A stretch of DNA of 64,000 bases. It comes from Epiperipatus broadwayi. Lineage: Eukaryota; Onychophora; Udeonychophora; Euonychophora; Peripatidae. The position numbers were made by a program, and so were the translations under genes. The notes under the pieces are model-generated. The model was given only the letters and a program-made list of their open reading frames with translations. It did not search any database and was not told the DNA's origin. This document shows positions 23,831-35,915 of the stretch, in pieces. The stretch lies in contig JAQFVV010000001.1 of the NCBI GenBank assembly GCA_028023455.1, forward strand, positions 27,458,426-27,522,425. Direction: 5' to 3'. How positions within the stretch are numbered: the first letter of the stretch is position 1; every line of letters starts with the position of its first letter.

Positions 23831-25019
23831 AATATACTTTTATAATCACTAATTTAATAGAAGTAAGAGGTCAAAATTCATCCTTTCATAAACTACAAAT
23901 TCCATCAAGAATGGGATGAATATATTTAAATTAGACATATCTCTCAAAATTTTTCTATATTTTTATTACTAAATATTATTTATTAATTAAAATTTTTACT
24001 TTATTTCTTTATGAATCCTCCCAATTAAAAATAAAACATTATTTTATGGTATAGTCTCTTCATTTTTCTCAGGTTTGTTTCATTGTGTTACTACAATTTT
24101 TTCAAAAGTATATCATTGTCATTTTTCTCACAATTCCATTTTTTATTTGACCCAATAAGTTTCACATCATATTAACTATTGATGGTGCTATGAATAAAAT
24201 ATTGAAGTTCTTTAACAATCTCTTTATTTGAAATAATAATAAGTACACCATCCATAACACTTTTAGTAAAAACAAATATACCTAACCACCAACTCAATTC
24301 ACTTATATAATGTGCTAAATAGCAATCATAGTATATTCAGTAAGTAAATATAAATATGGATCACTAGGAATTATACCTCTGGTGTAATCCTTTAAATATT
24401 AACACAATATTCCATCTCTAGTACATGAACAGATAGGAAAAAAACAGAAATTATATCTGGTATTAACTCATTAAATGTTAAAACTAATTATTCTAACTTT
24501 AGCATATGAACAAATATAAATATGACAAAACAGGAATTATAACTCTGGTATTTATTTTTTATTGACAAGCTGAGGCATATCATGTGGCATTCTATCAATA
24601 TTTTCAAACATTTTCCTATGCATAAACATACATATTACCTACTCATACTTAACATATTTTAACAACTTTCCCAAATAAATGCACTCATATTATTTTGCAT
24701 GAATTTATTTTATATATATTAAAGAATCTTCATGGTAACATGGTTCTATTCTCAATTGATCAGCATGCATGTCTACTGGCACCTCCAACAAAACCAAGAA
24801 TGACTTTACAATAGCAAATCCTTATTAGGTCATCATATTTATAAAATATACTTCTACAATACATTTTTTTTTCTAACTTAAAAATATTTACATCCTTAAC
24901 TTTGACAATGTAATATTGTAATGGTATAAAAGTATATTACTTTTCTCTCAAGATACAATTTTATTAAACCAATGCCAATAAATAAATGAAAATAACTATT
25001 CTATAAGGATATAATTTTA
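23831..25019. other. AT-rich sequence, no gene seen
   Basis: No coding or structural feature could be supported. A motif resembling 'ggaattataactctggtat' recurs near 24370, 24450 and 24535, suggesting a weak old tandem arrangement of about 80-90 bp. Confidence 0.45.
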
Positions 25020-25306
25020 TCAAGCCCCAAGTTGGGTGCCAAAAACTGTAACAATAAATTAATATAATGTAACTGAGGCATGACATCATGATCATATATA
25101 ATTTAACTTGCAAAAATTTATAATTTGTTACTGATGAGGGTGAGCACCAAGCAAGCCAGATATTTGTGTACAAGAAGATGGATGCTACTTAGCAATCAAG
25201 TTACAATGACCTTACAGCCTGCAGTATGTGAATGCAAAGTTATGAATGCTTTAAATCTTAATATTAGGATATTAAAATAAAAATAATACAGTATATAAAT
25301 GTAACA
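25020..25306 (-). mobile_element. Probable LTR and primer-binding site of an LTR retrotransposon, minus strand
   Basis: On the minus strand a 260-bp segment starts TGTTACATTT (25306) and ends ATTGTTACA (25047), that is TG...CA. It is followed at once by a short gap and TTGGCACCCAACTTGGGGC (25022-25040 complement). TGGCRCCCAAC-type sequence just after an LTR is typical of tRNA primer-binding sites. No gag or pol was recognised to the left, so this looks like a solo or truncated 5' LTR. The minus-strand frame 24964-25173 crosses it and is a chance ORF. A second LTR was not found. Confidence 0.45.
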
Positions 25307-25607
25307 AATCCAAATGCAGTATCTATCAAAGATAGAGTTGGCATTAACGCACAAATTAAAATAGAAAACCAAATCAGTTTAGAGATCAAGGATACCATGG
25401 TAAATGATAGCAATAAGAATTTTATTATACAAAATATGAATTATGATAACTATAATTAAGACACTAAATAAAATAAAGATAAATGCAGTAAATTAATAAG
25501 TGTACACTACTTATCAACTTTCCATAATAATTTTATACTTTTAACAATATTGTATGTATTTTAAACAATTAAATTCATGGATTATTATGAACTAACATTT
25601 TATAATC

Positions 25608-25610
<3 letters not shown>

Positions 25611-25656
<46 letters not shown>

Positions 25657-25660
25657 TATT
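25611..25660. repeat. (ATT)n microsatellite
   Basis: About 16 nearly perfect ATT units. It ends in 'atttatt' and is embedded in AT-rich DNA. Confidence 0.9.
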
Positions 25661-26648
25661 TTCATATAATTTAAATAATTTCATATGAATCATTTATGAT
25701 ATAAATTGTGTCTGTTTTTTTGTATTGGATATTATATTTGTGAAATAGAAATATATCAAATTATGAATTAATATTTAACTCTTCCCATATAATAAATATT
25801 TAAAAAAATATATATATATCTGCTTTGCTTCAAGTTATACATTTTTTATATAGCAAAAGTTAATGTTTATAATCTGGTTTACTAATTAAATATTTTCATA
25901 TGTTTGCTCATTAATAATAAGAATTAATTATTTAACAAAAATGTTTATAATATAGATTTGAATATGCACCTTAAGCATTAATTAATATTTTTTTTATCAT
26001 TTATATTAACTAAACATAAGTGTTACTAAAATTACTTTACAAAAAACACATCGTGAAATTATTTTCTTATATATGAAAACAATATTACCATTTTATATTT
26101 GCCTTGGATAGTGCAATACCGGAGAAAATTTGCTAATTGTTCCTATGTACTTGTTCATTTTTGGATCCAAAGTATTTTCTTGAAGTTAATATAATAATAA
26201 ATGAATGGATTTATTATAGTAAAATTAGCTGTAAATGTCCAGTTTTGTTTTTTAAAACAATATTTTTTTTCCTTTTGCTTCCTGGTTGGTCAGAATTATT
26301 ATAAATTTTGATAAAGCATTAAGTTTGAAATGAGTAATTTATATCACAAGATTTGTTCTAGGTTAGATTTTCAATTTTGAAGAGAGATATTTATGTTGCA
26401 TTATTCCATTATTTCATGTTAATTACTTCATCCAAACTCTTGGAAAATATACAATATGAGGGAATAAATCCTTTCTTCCAACTTATTTGTTTAGAAATTT
26501 ACATTTTTGGTTTTGATCATTCAAAATATGATTCTTATCACAGCTCAATTTTAAAATGCGAGATTTGAAAATACATGTTACTCAGTTCAATGTATTCTCT
26601 ACTTTTATCCAAAAATCACATTCTTTTTAAACAGACAACTGTTACTCA
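25661..26648. other. AT-rich sequence, no gene seen
   Basis: The frame at 26377-26568 has no recognisable motif. Nothing else stands out. Confidence 0.5.
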
Positions 26649-26736
26649 ATTTCTTTATTAGTTTTTCCACCTTAAGTTTAGCATTTATATAAATCAATTA
26701 ATTTACATAAATAAAATAAGAGAAATAAAAATATTT

Positions 26737-28065
26737 GATATTAATTACTTACCCGGGCTTGGTCGCTTGATGGTGTTGTTGTCAGTCAAAAACAATACAA
26801 TGCAACATTACCGGGCCATAACTTTTAAAAATATGGCGACTTTTGTTTTGGCTATACAGTGATTTTGACTTTTTTTTTGGCTTATACGGCAATTTTTTTT
26901 TTTTTGGCTATACGGCGATTTTTGTCTATACGGCAATTTTTTTATTTGGCTAAATGGCAACTTTTTTTTTGCCTTTACTTGTATTATGCAATTTCTATTT
27001 AGTGATTTTTTAAAAACAACTTTTACTATTAATTACATTATTTTATCCTATGTCTTTAATTTTTTTATTTTTAGCATTTTTAAAAAAAACCTTACTACTA
27101 ACAAATTATCATAATAAAAATAATACACAAACATATCTTTACCGCTGATATAGTAAAACTTTCACTTTTTAAAACCACTTTCTATTACCTTTTTTTTTTT
27201 TTTTTACAAAAAACACCAACAACAAACGAACCACAAATAACTTTTGGCTGGACAAAGTATTTCTCAACCCCCCTCCACCCTCCCCCACACTGATATAGTA
27301 AAACTTTTATTTTTAAAAATAATTTCCATTACCTTTCTTTAAAAAAATAAAAACAAACCAAAAATAACTTTGGTCTCATTGATGACAAAGTATTTCTCAA
27401 CCCATCCCCTCCACCTCCCCCATGCTAATAGAGTAAAACTTTTATTTTTAAAAGCAGTATTGATTATCTTTTTTAAAAAATAAAAACAAACCAGCAAAAC
27501 ACTTTTGACTTTTTCAACTTTCATTTTCTTTTTTTTTGTAATGGTTTATGTCATAGAATCACAAACTTTTGATTTGGAAACATGTGCAATGGAGTACCTT
27601 CAGTTGCAGGAACCTCACTGACATCAGCAACTGGCACAATTTCAAAATCTGCTTGCCACAGTCAGCGCCCTTTTATTGATCTCATATTTTCTCGAGAAAG
27701 CATGACTTTTTGCATGAGCTCGGCCGAATCATATTTGGCCTTACCCTTTGAAAATGCTTTGCACATTCCAACTTGTGTAGGGAAGGGTGGGGACGATGTA
27801 ACAATTCTCAGTCAGTCAGACTGCATGATTTAAGTAGAAATGAAATTACTCTGCTATGGAGATTTCAAAAGTTGTGGCCAACTTCAAATCCAGACACTGT
27901 TAGACGATACGGTAGCCAACTGCGAATTGTGCAAATTTTGCATAAGATATCATGAAGCACAAAAGCGGTCTGCAATGGCTAAGATAAAGAGAACTTTTCT
28001 TCACCATAAGTCTAGGCTACGTAAACGAACACCAAGCAGCCAAGCCCGGCTAAGTAATAAGTACC
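26737..28065. mobile_element. TIR DNA element with 8-bp target duplication (family T8, copy 1)
   Basis: The inverted termini are gatattaattacttacccg on the left and, read as the complement of the right end, ggtacttattacttagccgg. The match continues imperfectly through 'gggcttgg' and 'gcttg'. Both ends are flanked by AAATATTT (26729-26736 and 28066-28073). Copy A of the host repeat has a single AAATATTT at the same place (21173-21180). The interior has poly-T stretches with repeated 'tacggcgattttt'-like motifs (26880-26940) and three related AT-rich blocks ending in 'cactgatatagtaaaacttt'-like sequence (27120-27470). A higher-GC part lies at 27580-28050. It encodes short frames such as NCELCKFCIRYHEAQKR but no complete transposase. 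The superfamily is unknown; 8-bp duplications fit hAT, P or Zisupton groups. Confidence 0.75.
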
Positions 28066-28079
28066 AAATATTTTTATAA
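27576..28079 (+). pseudogene. Possible decayed coding segment inside T8 element
   Basis: Overlapping plus-strand frames at 27582-27833, 27773-27955 and 27840-28079 lie in a stretch of near-normal GC within the TIR element. The last contains CELCKFCIRYHEAQKRSAMA, with CxxCxxC spacing. Corresponding DNA is preserved in the related element at 47250-49191 (for example 'tgtgtagggaag' and 'cataagtctaggctacgtaa' counterparts), where a parallel frame reads VICEMCAICIV. The conservation may reflect a former protein or just shared element DNA. I do not recognise the domain. Confidence 0.3.
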
Positions 28080-28190
28080 ATCATGATAATAAATATTTAA
28101 TAGTCTAAAACAACATATTTTTATTTATTTTAGGTACTAATTAATGATAATTAATTTTATAAAAGATTTTAATATTGACATGTATATTTT

Positions 28191-28551
28191 AATTTGTTTC
28201 TTTATTGCATTGCCTTAATTAATTAATCAATCCTTTCTTATAAAATCTTTAATTTTTTGTACAATGCTTAACTTTCATCAACATCGACAGTTTCGATTGC
28301 CCCTGCAATCTTCTTCAGAACTTTTAAACTTCTTTATTTCAGTTAAACCGTTTTTTATTTTTTTGTTTTTTTTTTTTTTTCTTTTTTTTTTTTTATTTTT
28401 TTCTTTTTTTCTTTTTTTTTTTTTCTAAAAAACGGTTTAACTGAAATAAAGAAGTTTAAAAGTTCTGAAGAAGATTGCAGGGGCAATCGAAACTGTCGAT
28501 GTTGATGAAAGTTAAGCATTGTACAAAAAATTAAAGATTTTATAAGAAAGG
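28191..28551. repeat. Foldback hairpin element (family H), copy 1, with 17-bp target duplication
   Basis: The left arm (about 28231-28357) and right arm (28426-28551) are essentially perfect reverse complements, separated by a 68-base T-rich spacer. The element is flanked by attgacatgtatatttt at 28174-28190 and again at 28552-28568. The uninterrupted copy A has only one related sequence at the matching place. Each arm contains CTGAAGA - GATTGC/GCAATC helix - GAAAC (28465-28493 on the plus strand), resembling a hammerhead ribozyme core. A relative lies at 45322-45608. Confidence 0.8.
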
Positions 28552-28660
28552 ATTGACATGTATATTTTTATAATTATCCATTTACTATAACATGCACACA
28601 TATTACCTATTAACTAGGTTACTTATCCATAGCTAATATTAATTACTATTTTTTATTAAA

Positions 28661-28964
28661 TGAGATATTTATTTTATATAGCGCTATGTTTTATAACCAT
28701 AGTAGTAATAATCAGCTATTAAACTAATGCACATGCGCTTTCATTCAGGCATAGTAAAAGTAATTTAAAGTGATTGCTTAACATCTTCACACTCGCATTC
28801 TCAAATGCTTATGATTTGCCCATAAACATTTGGGTCAAAAAGATAGATGGATTCATTCTATCTTTTCACAAAGACTTATCTTGTGTTTGGAAGTGAGAGT
28901 ATTTATTTATAGTTAAAATCCACAAAGCACATGTGCATTAGCTTAATGGTTGATTATTTATTAA
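28661..28964. mobile_element. Small inverted-repeat element (MITE-like)
   Basis: aataatcagctattaaac and taatgcacatgcgcttt (28706-28741) pair with aaagcacatgtgcatta and ttaatggttgattatt (28923-28958). It interrupts repeat copy B, whose parts continue on both sides. Non-coding. Exact ends are uncertain by about 10 bases. Confidence 0.6.
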
Positions 28965-29376
28965 GTATATTTTAAATAATTTTTTTTAAACAATAAAAAT
29001 AATAATAATATAACTTTTGTTTTTATTTTTTTATTTAAAATACTTTCCAACTTTAATATAAACTTTATAGTTTCAATACATAAAGTGTTAAAAAAAAAGT
29101 TATATATATATAAAAAATAAATTTATATTAAATTAGGAATGTTAACAAATAATTTTTTTTATATTTTATTTGTGATAATCGTGCAATTATTGTTATTTTT
29201 AAAGTTTTTTTTTTTGCTTAGTTTCAAAATAATGACAGAATATTTCCATAATAAAAAAGCAAAACAAAAAATGTTTTTTTTTTTTTTTTAAATAAGTTTT
29301 AAATATCCAAATTGGATTTTTAAAATTCAGAATGTTCTAAAAATCCAGCATTGTAAAGTTAATATTTGGTATTTCA

Positions 29377-30420
29377 TCATTTAAATGTTTTTTTCAATAT
29401 GTTTTTTAATTTATTTTTTGGTGTAGCAATATATGACATATTTTTGTTATCATCTTTGCAATCTAAACATCTAATTATATAAATTCCGTTCATATTTTCA
29501 ATCTTTTTCTGTCTTGTTGTATTAAGTAATTTACTTAGATTATTATTAATAACTGAAACACATGCTTATTATATACCTGTGTGTATAGATTATTATTATT
29601 TTTTTAATATTGGTTTAATAATCAATATGTTACTCTTTTTATATTTTTTGATAATATCCTTTTATACCTTTTACATCAAAGAAAATACTTTTTGATAAAT
29701 TAAAACTACTATTTGTTACATTCTAGATATCCATTTTATTCACTCTTCTTTTTATTTTTATATTTCCTTTACCACACAATTTATTAATTAGTTCAATAGG
29801 ATAATCACTTTTCATTGCTTCATCCTTATCAATTTCCTCTTTAAATAATTTTTCATTAGAAGATAAATCAATTACCCTAATTATTTTTTTTATTAATAAT
29901 GTTTATTTTATGACATAGTCTATATCAGATTTGTAATTACTTAATAATCCATGCAATGTACTGTTCTATATATACTTGCTTCAATATTTACTCTCATTAT
30001 CTTTTTAATTTTAATATCCATGTAATTAATCAAATTATTCATTTATTTTTCTAGTATAAATTGAATGCTTTTATTTATTAAATTAATATATTTTAAAAAA
30101 CCCACACTTCATACTATTACCATTAAATAACAAAAAAGTAATCATCCACATATTTTACATGATTATTGACTAATGTCTTCTTTATTATTCCTCTTGGAGA
30201 TTTTTATCTTGCATAGAGTTATTTACAGGACACTTTTTTTTTTTTTTATCCTTGTCTAGTTTTATAACATCATAAAAGAATAAGCTCTAGCCTAATGAAT
30301 GACTAATAAAAATTATGAATATTCATCTAATAATTTAAAACAATTTTACTTTTTCAAAGACTTTCTTATATAAAAATTTGTAATCAAAGAATGTTGATAA
30401 TAGCACTTTAATGATTATTA
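29377..30420 (-). mobile_element. Second Penelope-like element remnant (RT + GIY-YIG), minus strand
   Basis: On the minus strand KYVDDYFFVI marks the RT catalytic motif (YVDD codons at 30141-30152). It is followed by INYMDIKIKK and IEASIYRT, the usual 'LDV/I...YRK' pattern after YVDD. Next come EEIDKDEAMKSDYPIELINK, matching the thumb region ('E...L...GYP...I'), and a GIY-YIG segment, NGIYIIRCLDC...MSYIATPKN, ending at a stop at 29377-29379. The second Y-I-G has become YIA, a damaged catalytic motif, and the frame is broken in several places. It is much more AT-rich and diverged than the pair at 6805-9455, so it is a separate family or an older copy. The SINE at 30423 abuts its 5' side. Confidence 0.65.
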
Positions 30421-30422
30421 TA

Positions 30423-30675
30423 TGTTGGATTATTTCCATCATCTAGAATTAATTGTTAAATGTTTAAAAAAAATTCAAACTTTATACACAGTTTTCAAAT
30501 ACATTCAACTATTATTAATAGCACACACATTAATATATAACAGAATATTTCAAAAAGTATTATTCTTCACTTCTTCAGGTGTTGCTGGCCTGAATAGTGT
30601 CAGTACTAGAATGGGAGGGATCTTTCGAATTGGGAATATTGAATTTAAGATGATGCCCTAACTAACTAGGCTAGG
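30423..30675 (-). mobile_element. Decayed tRNA-derived SINE (same family as 59280-59590), minus strand
   Basis: Aligns with the 59280-59562 copy over its whole length: 'tatttccatcatcta', 'aaatacattcaact', 'taatagcacac' and 'caggtgttgctggcctga' are shared in order. The tRNA head is worn: its A-box counterpart is 'ctaactaactaggc' and its B-box counterpart 'tttcgaattgg'. The plus-strand frame 30422-30661 is this SINE read through. Confidence 0.7.
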
Positions 30676-33600
30676 TGAAGGATAGTATAATTAAATAATA
30701 AACTTGTGATTATTATCAAGTATAGCTTTAACATTAAGTTATTTTTTTTTTTTAATTATAGCCCCACATAGTTGATATTATAAAACAATTCCAATATTAC
30801 ACATACAGATTTTTTAGAAAATCATTTCTAAATATAGAAGTAAAGTTTACTGTTTACAATAATGATAAGATTTACTATGAAAAAATATTTGCTTATGTGC
30901 TTACTGATATATATTTTTAATATATAATAACCCTCTCATATTTACTGCATTGGTTCAAACCATCTTATAGAAACTTGAAATTGTGATAGTATACTTTTAA
31001 AAGTGTTTATGTGAAGGCATAAATAGAAATAATTAAAAGATGCAGTATTGACAAATGAGATCAGCAAAAGGAATTTAAAAAAAAAGAACAGTGTAATTGT
31101 AACCTATCCAATATGGCAATCACATGACTTAGTACATAATGAATGTGTAATAAGTGCACATGATGTAATGACTGTGAAATGATACAGGACTATTCATATT
31201 GGTGGGCATATGCTTGAATTTTATAAATTCAAACTTATGAGTTTATAATTTTTTTTTATTTTAATATTTTTCATTCCTTGGATTATTGAAACTCTTGATG
31301 CTGTGTCAGCAGATTGTGGAGGGATTGCCCCCCCCCCTTTATAGTCTTTAAAAACTTTGGTGAATTTTTGTTTTATATTTGTTGAAGCATAAACCCATAT
31401 ATATATAGTAAACAGTTAAAGTTGGGGAAAATTAATTTCATTTTAAAATGTAAAAATGGGGGAAAGGCTTGCTTTTGATCATTATAATCATGAACATGTG
31501 TTACAGCTAATGGCTGATTAGAAACTGCTTCTGGAAACAGCTGCTGACTTGTTGGCAAGATTGATGAAATGAAATTAAAAATAATACTTTTTAGTTTATT
31601 GATGTGAACAAAAAAAAGCTCAAAGAAGTTATCGTGATTCTTTAAAAATTAAGTGTTCTACCATTCAACCATTTTAGCTTGATTTTTATTGGTTTTTTAA
31701 TTTTTATTGTTAGTTTATTAATACTATTTAAAAATTTCAAATATGTATATATTTAAAAAAAAAAAAAGCTAATGTATTTTTTTTTGTGTGTGTTTATTAT
31801 GTAGAATAAATCAATAGAATACATTTTTAATGATGAGGAAACTCCCTTCATTCTTATGACAACAAGTTATGGTAATTGATTGCTTTTATGTTGTTATGTA
31901 AAAACAATATATATTAAAAGCAACAAATACGATTATTGTGCCTGACCAAACACTTTGTTATTCGAATTGGTTTAAATCTATTACCTTTAATTAATGAATT
32001 TTTGAATTAGTAATTTTAAACTGTGTAATTTTATTTTTTTCCGAAATAATATTTGTATGTATACTATCATATAAATGTATGTATCTTACATTTAATTAAT
32101 TTTTCTGCTGAATGCAGATGGAGTGATAAAGTAACAGTTTACTACAATTAATATATGGCATTACTTGCGACCCATTAAAAGTTTATTCTAGCTTTTCAAT
32201 ATTTAAAGTTACTTCATAAATTTGTGAGATTTTACATCATTTAAAGGCAAAATGTTACATTAATTAAAGCAAATAAAACAAAACAAAAAAAAAACAAAAC
32301 AAAAACGCTTGTGTAATGTCATCTATTTTAATGAGATAAAGCGTTCCTAAAAATTTACAATGAGAGCTCTAAGTATTGATCTGCTAGAATAAATTGTGTT
32401 TAAAGAATGTCAAATCACCATGGATCAAAGAAAGGATCACGTGCTCAATTATTTCTATCTGTCTCTAAGTTGAGAATTTGCATACATATATATTCATTTG
32501 TTTTATAGACATAGAAGTTTATTATACATTATTATTCATAACTAGATAGTTTTTATTATTATTTTATGCATTGATAATCACCATATATTTTAATCTCTTA
32601 GAATGAAAAACATTCTAGAAAGGGTTTAAGCTAGATTTTTTTTTTTGCATTGTGCAGAAAAGCATGTATTTCACATATGTTCATTTAATATTATACTATT
32701 TAAACAAGTGAACTGAAGTTTCTATACATACACACATACTAAAAAAAAATATTATTTTTTAGTGCCAAATAATCATAAAATCTTTGTGTTTGTAAGTATG
32801 AAATTAGATTGTGAATTATTATTTTTTTAATATTCTAAAATGAGATTTATATGTGTATATGTAGATAGAAAAAAATTATACAATGAAGCCAATTAGCCAC
32901 TATTAGCAGCCACTCATAAATGGGCATGGTAACTCTAACTTCAGAAAGAAAAAAAAAACAAAAAAAAAAAATTAAAGTTGATTTTGCAATAACTATATAA
33001 ATGGATCCATGAATCATATATTACATCTGCTTATATCAGATGTTGGTCCCAGTGTCTTTTTATTTGATTTCCTAAACTGTCATCTTTTAACTTCTGTAGC
33101 AAAATTTTTTTTCTGAAATATTTCAATATCTTACTTAATATTATGTAGATTTTAAGTCTATTCTTTTTTTAGCTGTATTCTACCAATTATTGCACTTCTT
33201 TAATTCTTTAAGATAGTCTTTATAGTAAATAGGAGGTCTCTCTCTACCACAAAAACTGTGCTCATGTTCATTATAAAATATATTTTTTAGAGCCTATGTT
33301 ATTCAATTATTTTGCATACCCATTGAAATATATGTATTTACATTGACACTTTCAGGATGAAGAACATATCAATCTGTATCAAATCTTGCAATCATGTTTT
33401 CAAAATGTTCCAGAACATTTTTATATTAATTTTTTCCAATGCTTTTTATATTAAGGCAAATGGAAATTCATACCTCACTTCCTTACAAAAAAAGTCTTGT
33501 GTACCAAATCTTAATATCTTGTGCTTACTTTAATTAACTGTTGCTATATGCAAACATATGTTTTTATCTTATTGATTCATGAAAAAGTTGAAATATTGAA

Positions 33601-34398
33601 AAATCTGCATTAAGAAAATATTTTTATATTAATATTTATGAATTGTTTAAAATAAATATTTTGACATTATTATTTTTAACACAATAATTACATTTTGATC
33701 TTTTCAAATATTTGAATGTTATTATTGTTTAATAAATAAGCGTGATATATTTTTTAAACATTTTATATTCTTTAATATAAATTGTAATGATAAATGATGA
33801 GATAGGATGAACACTTTTCTTCTCTATTTATAGTATCTATTTGTCTAAGTTTAATGGAATGAATCAAATAATTTTCTGTCTATGAAGTATCAGATTTAAA
33901 TGATTTAAACTAAATATTATTAATAAAATAACATAAACATTATAATGAACCTAGAGCATTGATATTCTAACAGAATTTGTTGTTTTGGACTTAAAATCAT
34001 AATTTTAACCCAGAAATGTAACAAATATAACTCAAAATTAAGTACTGTTTAGTATAGTAATGAATCTAATCCCATTCATTTTTTATTTAGTCATATTTAT
34101 ATTTTATTATACATATAATTTTAAAATTAAATAAGAATTTAATGTCGTCATTACTATTTCTGTCATTTATTATTATATTTTTAAATGGCAATACCATTAC
34201 AATTTTGGAAATTGCTTAAAATCTGTAATACTAAGGACTCCTGATATAGTTTTTTTTCTTAGTTAAATAATTTAAAATTTTGGTTCCTTCCAGCTTGATG
34301 TTATTATTCATGTATATAATGATGGATCCCCCCTGCCCATAAACATATAAATAAAAGATAATATTTGCAAAAATATTAATAAATATTAAAAGTATATA
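30676..34398. other. AT-rich sequence, no gene seen
   Basis: Nearly 4 kb of A/T-rich DNA with simple-sequence tracts (poly-C near 31328, A-rich at 32275-32305 and 32945-32972). No conserved coding, tRNA-like or inverted-repeat feature could be supported. Confidence 0.55.
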
Positions 34399-35913
34399 CA
34401 CCTGGGTCTCCTTTTATGCAGTAGATAGATTCCACAGAAAACCCACATTAAAAAAAATCGCACAAAAATAGATTTAACTTACCTTGAAAAATGGGGGATA
34501 TGTTTTGTAATTTTTAGAAATCGCATAAAAGCAAAGCAACAAGGAAAAATTACTTTAAAATTTGCATGAAAAAAAATAAGAAAATCAAGTATGACTAATA
34601 AAAAATTTCGAATATTTGAAAAAAATTGAAACAAGACAAACTTTTTTTATTTTTTTTTATTAACTACAGTATTTAATTTTATTCAAAAAGAATATGTTTT
34701 TATGTATAATTTATTTTACATTTTTTCATATATATTTTAATCATTATCACTATTTGACAATATGCAGTTTGTTTGTGAACTGGTAAGAAATCAGATGGCA
34801 CCACCTTCAGTCTTGTGCTGTGTTAATGGTTTTCTATAGACAATGTAATCGGTGATTAAACTTTGAGATGATGATTTTACTAATTGTTTATGAAGCTCAC
34901 GATATCCAGACTGCTATGTCTAGCTGTTAGAGAATGCACTTCCACTAGTGCAACTCTCTCTCTATAATATGCTTCTATGACTGTGTTAATGATTAACAAT
35001 TAAATTTTCTTTTACATATGTATATACATGGAGAAACTTTTAGACAGAAAAAAGAAGTAAAAATATTTAGAAACTTTTAAAGATATGTTTTTTTTAAGTA
35101 GAAATTAAAAGTTGTTATAACTTTTTTCTGTCTAAAAGTTTCTCCATCTGTATATGTGTATGAAAGAAAATATAAGCATACACATACATAATGCAGACAT
35201 ACAACTACTATTTAGCTCTCGTTGGAATTTAAGATCTTGTTCATTGCAGCAAACTCAGATTTTAGCACTTTCTGAAGTTTTTTTTGTCTCACATATCAAT
35301 ATAAAATATATGTTTAAATGATTATTATTTATCAGAAAATTATAAATTTTACTTCATTTGATAGATATTTTTGTTTACTACTGAAATAAATTTTAAATGT
35401 TCACATTTGTTTCTATAAATATTACAAAAATGAGATTGCAATCCAAACAAAAAGATTATATGTTATCATTTCTAGAAAGATTATTTTCAGTTTTCAAAAT
35501 CAACAAAATCTTTGTTATTTCTGATTATTTTTAAAAATCTAAAAGAATATTTATTTATTTCTGTTACATCTAATGAAATATGTTTTAAAAGTTTAAAATT
35601 TTTGAATATTTATTGCGATATTTTTATACTCATGGGTATAAGTAGATTGTTTACATAGAAGCTACATTTCTAAATTGCTTTAGACCATATTCATGTTAGC
35701 TGCTAATATAATGTTATATTTTTGAACAAAAAAGTATTTCAAGTCAAAATAAGTTATTAATAATTTATATTTCTTGATATTTAATAAATATAATGAAATA
35801 TGAACTTCTTTATCGCATAAAAGAAAACCGCATAAAAAGATATTAAGAAGAAACATGAATCCCATAACTTCAAAATCGCATTAAAAAAATCCACATAAAA
35901 CGAGACCCAAGTG
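34399..35913. mobile_element. TA-target TIR element, copy 2 (1.5 kb, with nested insertion)
   Basis: The termini cacctgggtctccttttatg and ccacataaaacgagacccaa are inverted repeats of each other. TA flanks both sides (34397-34398 and 35914-35915). The sequence aligns in reverse with the 22361-23280 copy over both outer parts (the 'caatatgc', 'cagtcttg(t/a)gctgtgttaat' and 'aaaaagattata' blocks). The extra length comes from about 570 bp at roughly 34839-35410 that has no counterpart in copy 1. No transposase ORF; non-autonomous. Confidence 0.8.
34839..35410. mobile_element. Foldback element nested in TIR copy 2
   Basis: Absent from the related copy at 22361-23280, where 'tttctata' is continuous. 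Its core is an inverted repeat: tacatggagaaacttttaga and cagaaaaaag near 35025-35055 pair with cttttttctg and tctaaaagtttctccat near 35120-35147. The pairing continues outward through tatata and catatg-like sequence. Boundaries are inferred from the alignment with copy 1. Confidence 0.55.
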
Positions 35914-35915
35914 TA

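Larger units (their letters stand above)
26649..29095. repeat. Interspersed repeat, copy B, split by three insertions
   Basis: Pieces homologous to copy A (21098-21515) lie at about 26649-26736, 28066-28190, 28552-28660 and 28965-29095. Between them are a TIR element (26737-28065), a foldback hairpin (28191-28551) and a small inverted-repeat element (about 28661-28964). Because copy A is uninterrupted, the exact insertion points and target duplications can be read. Confidence 0.7.
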
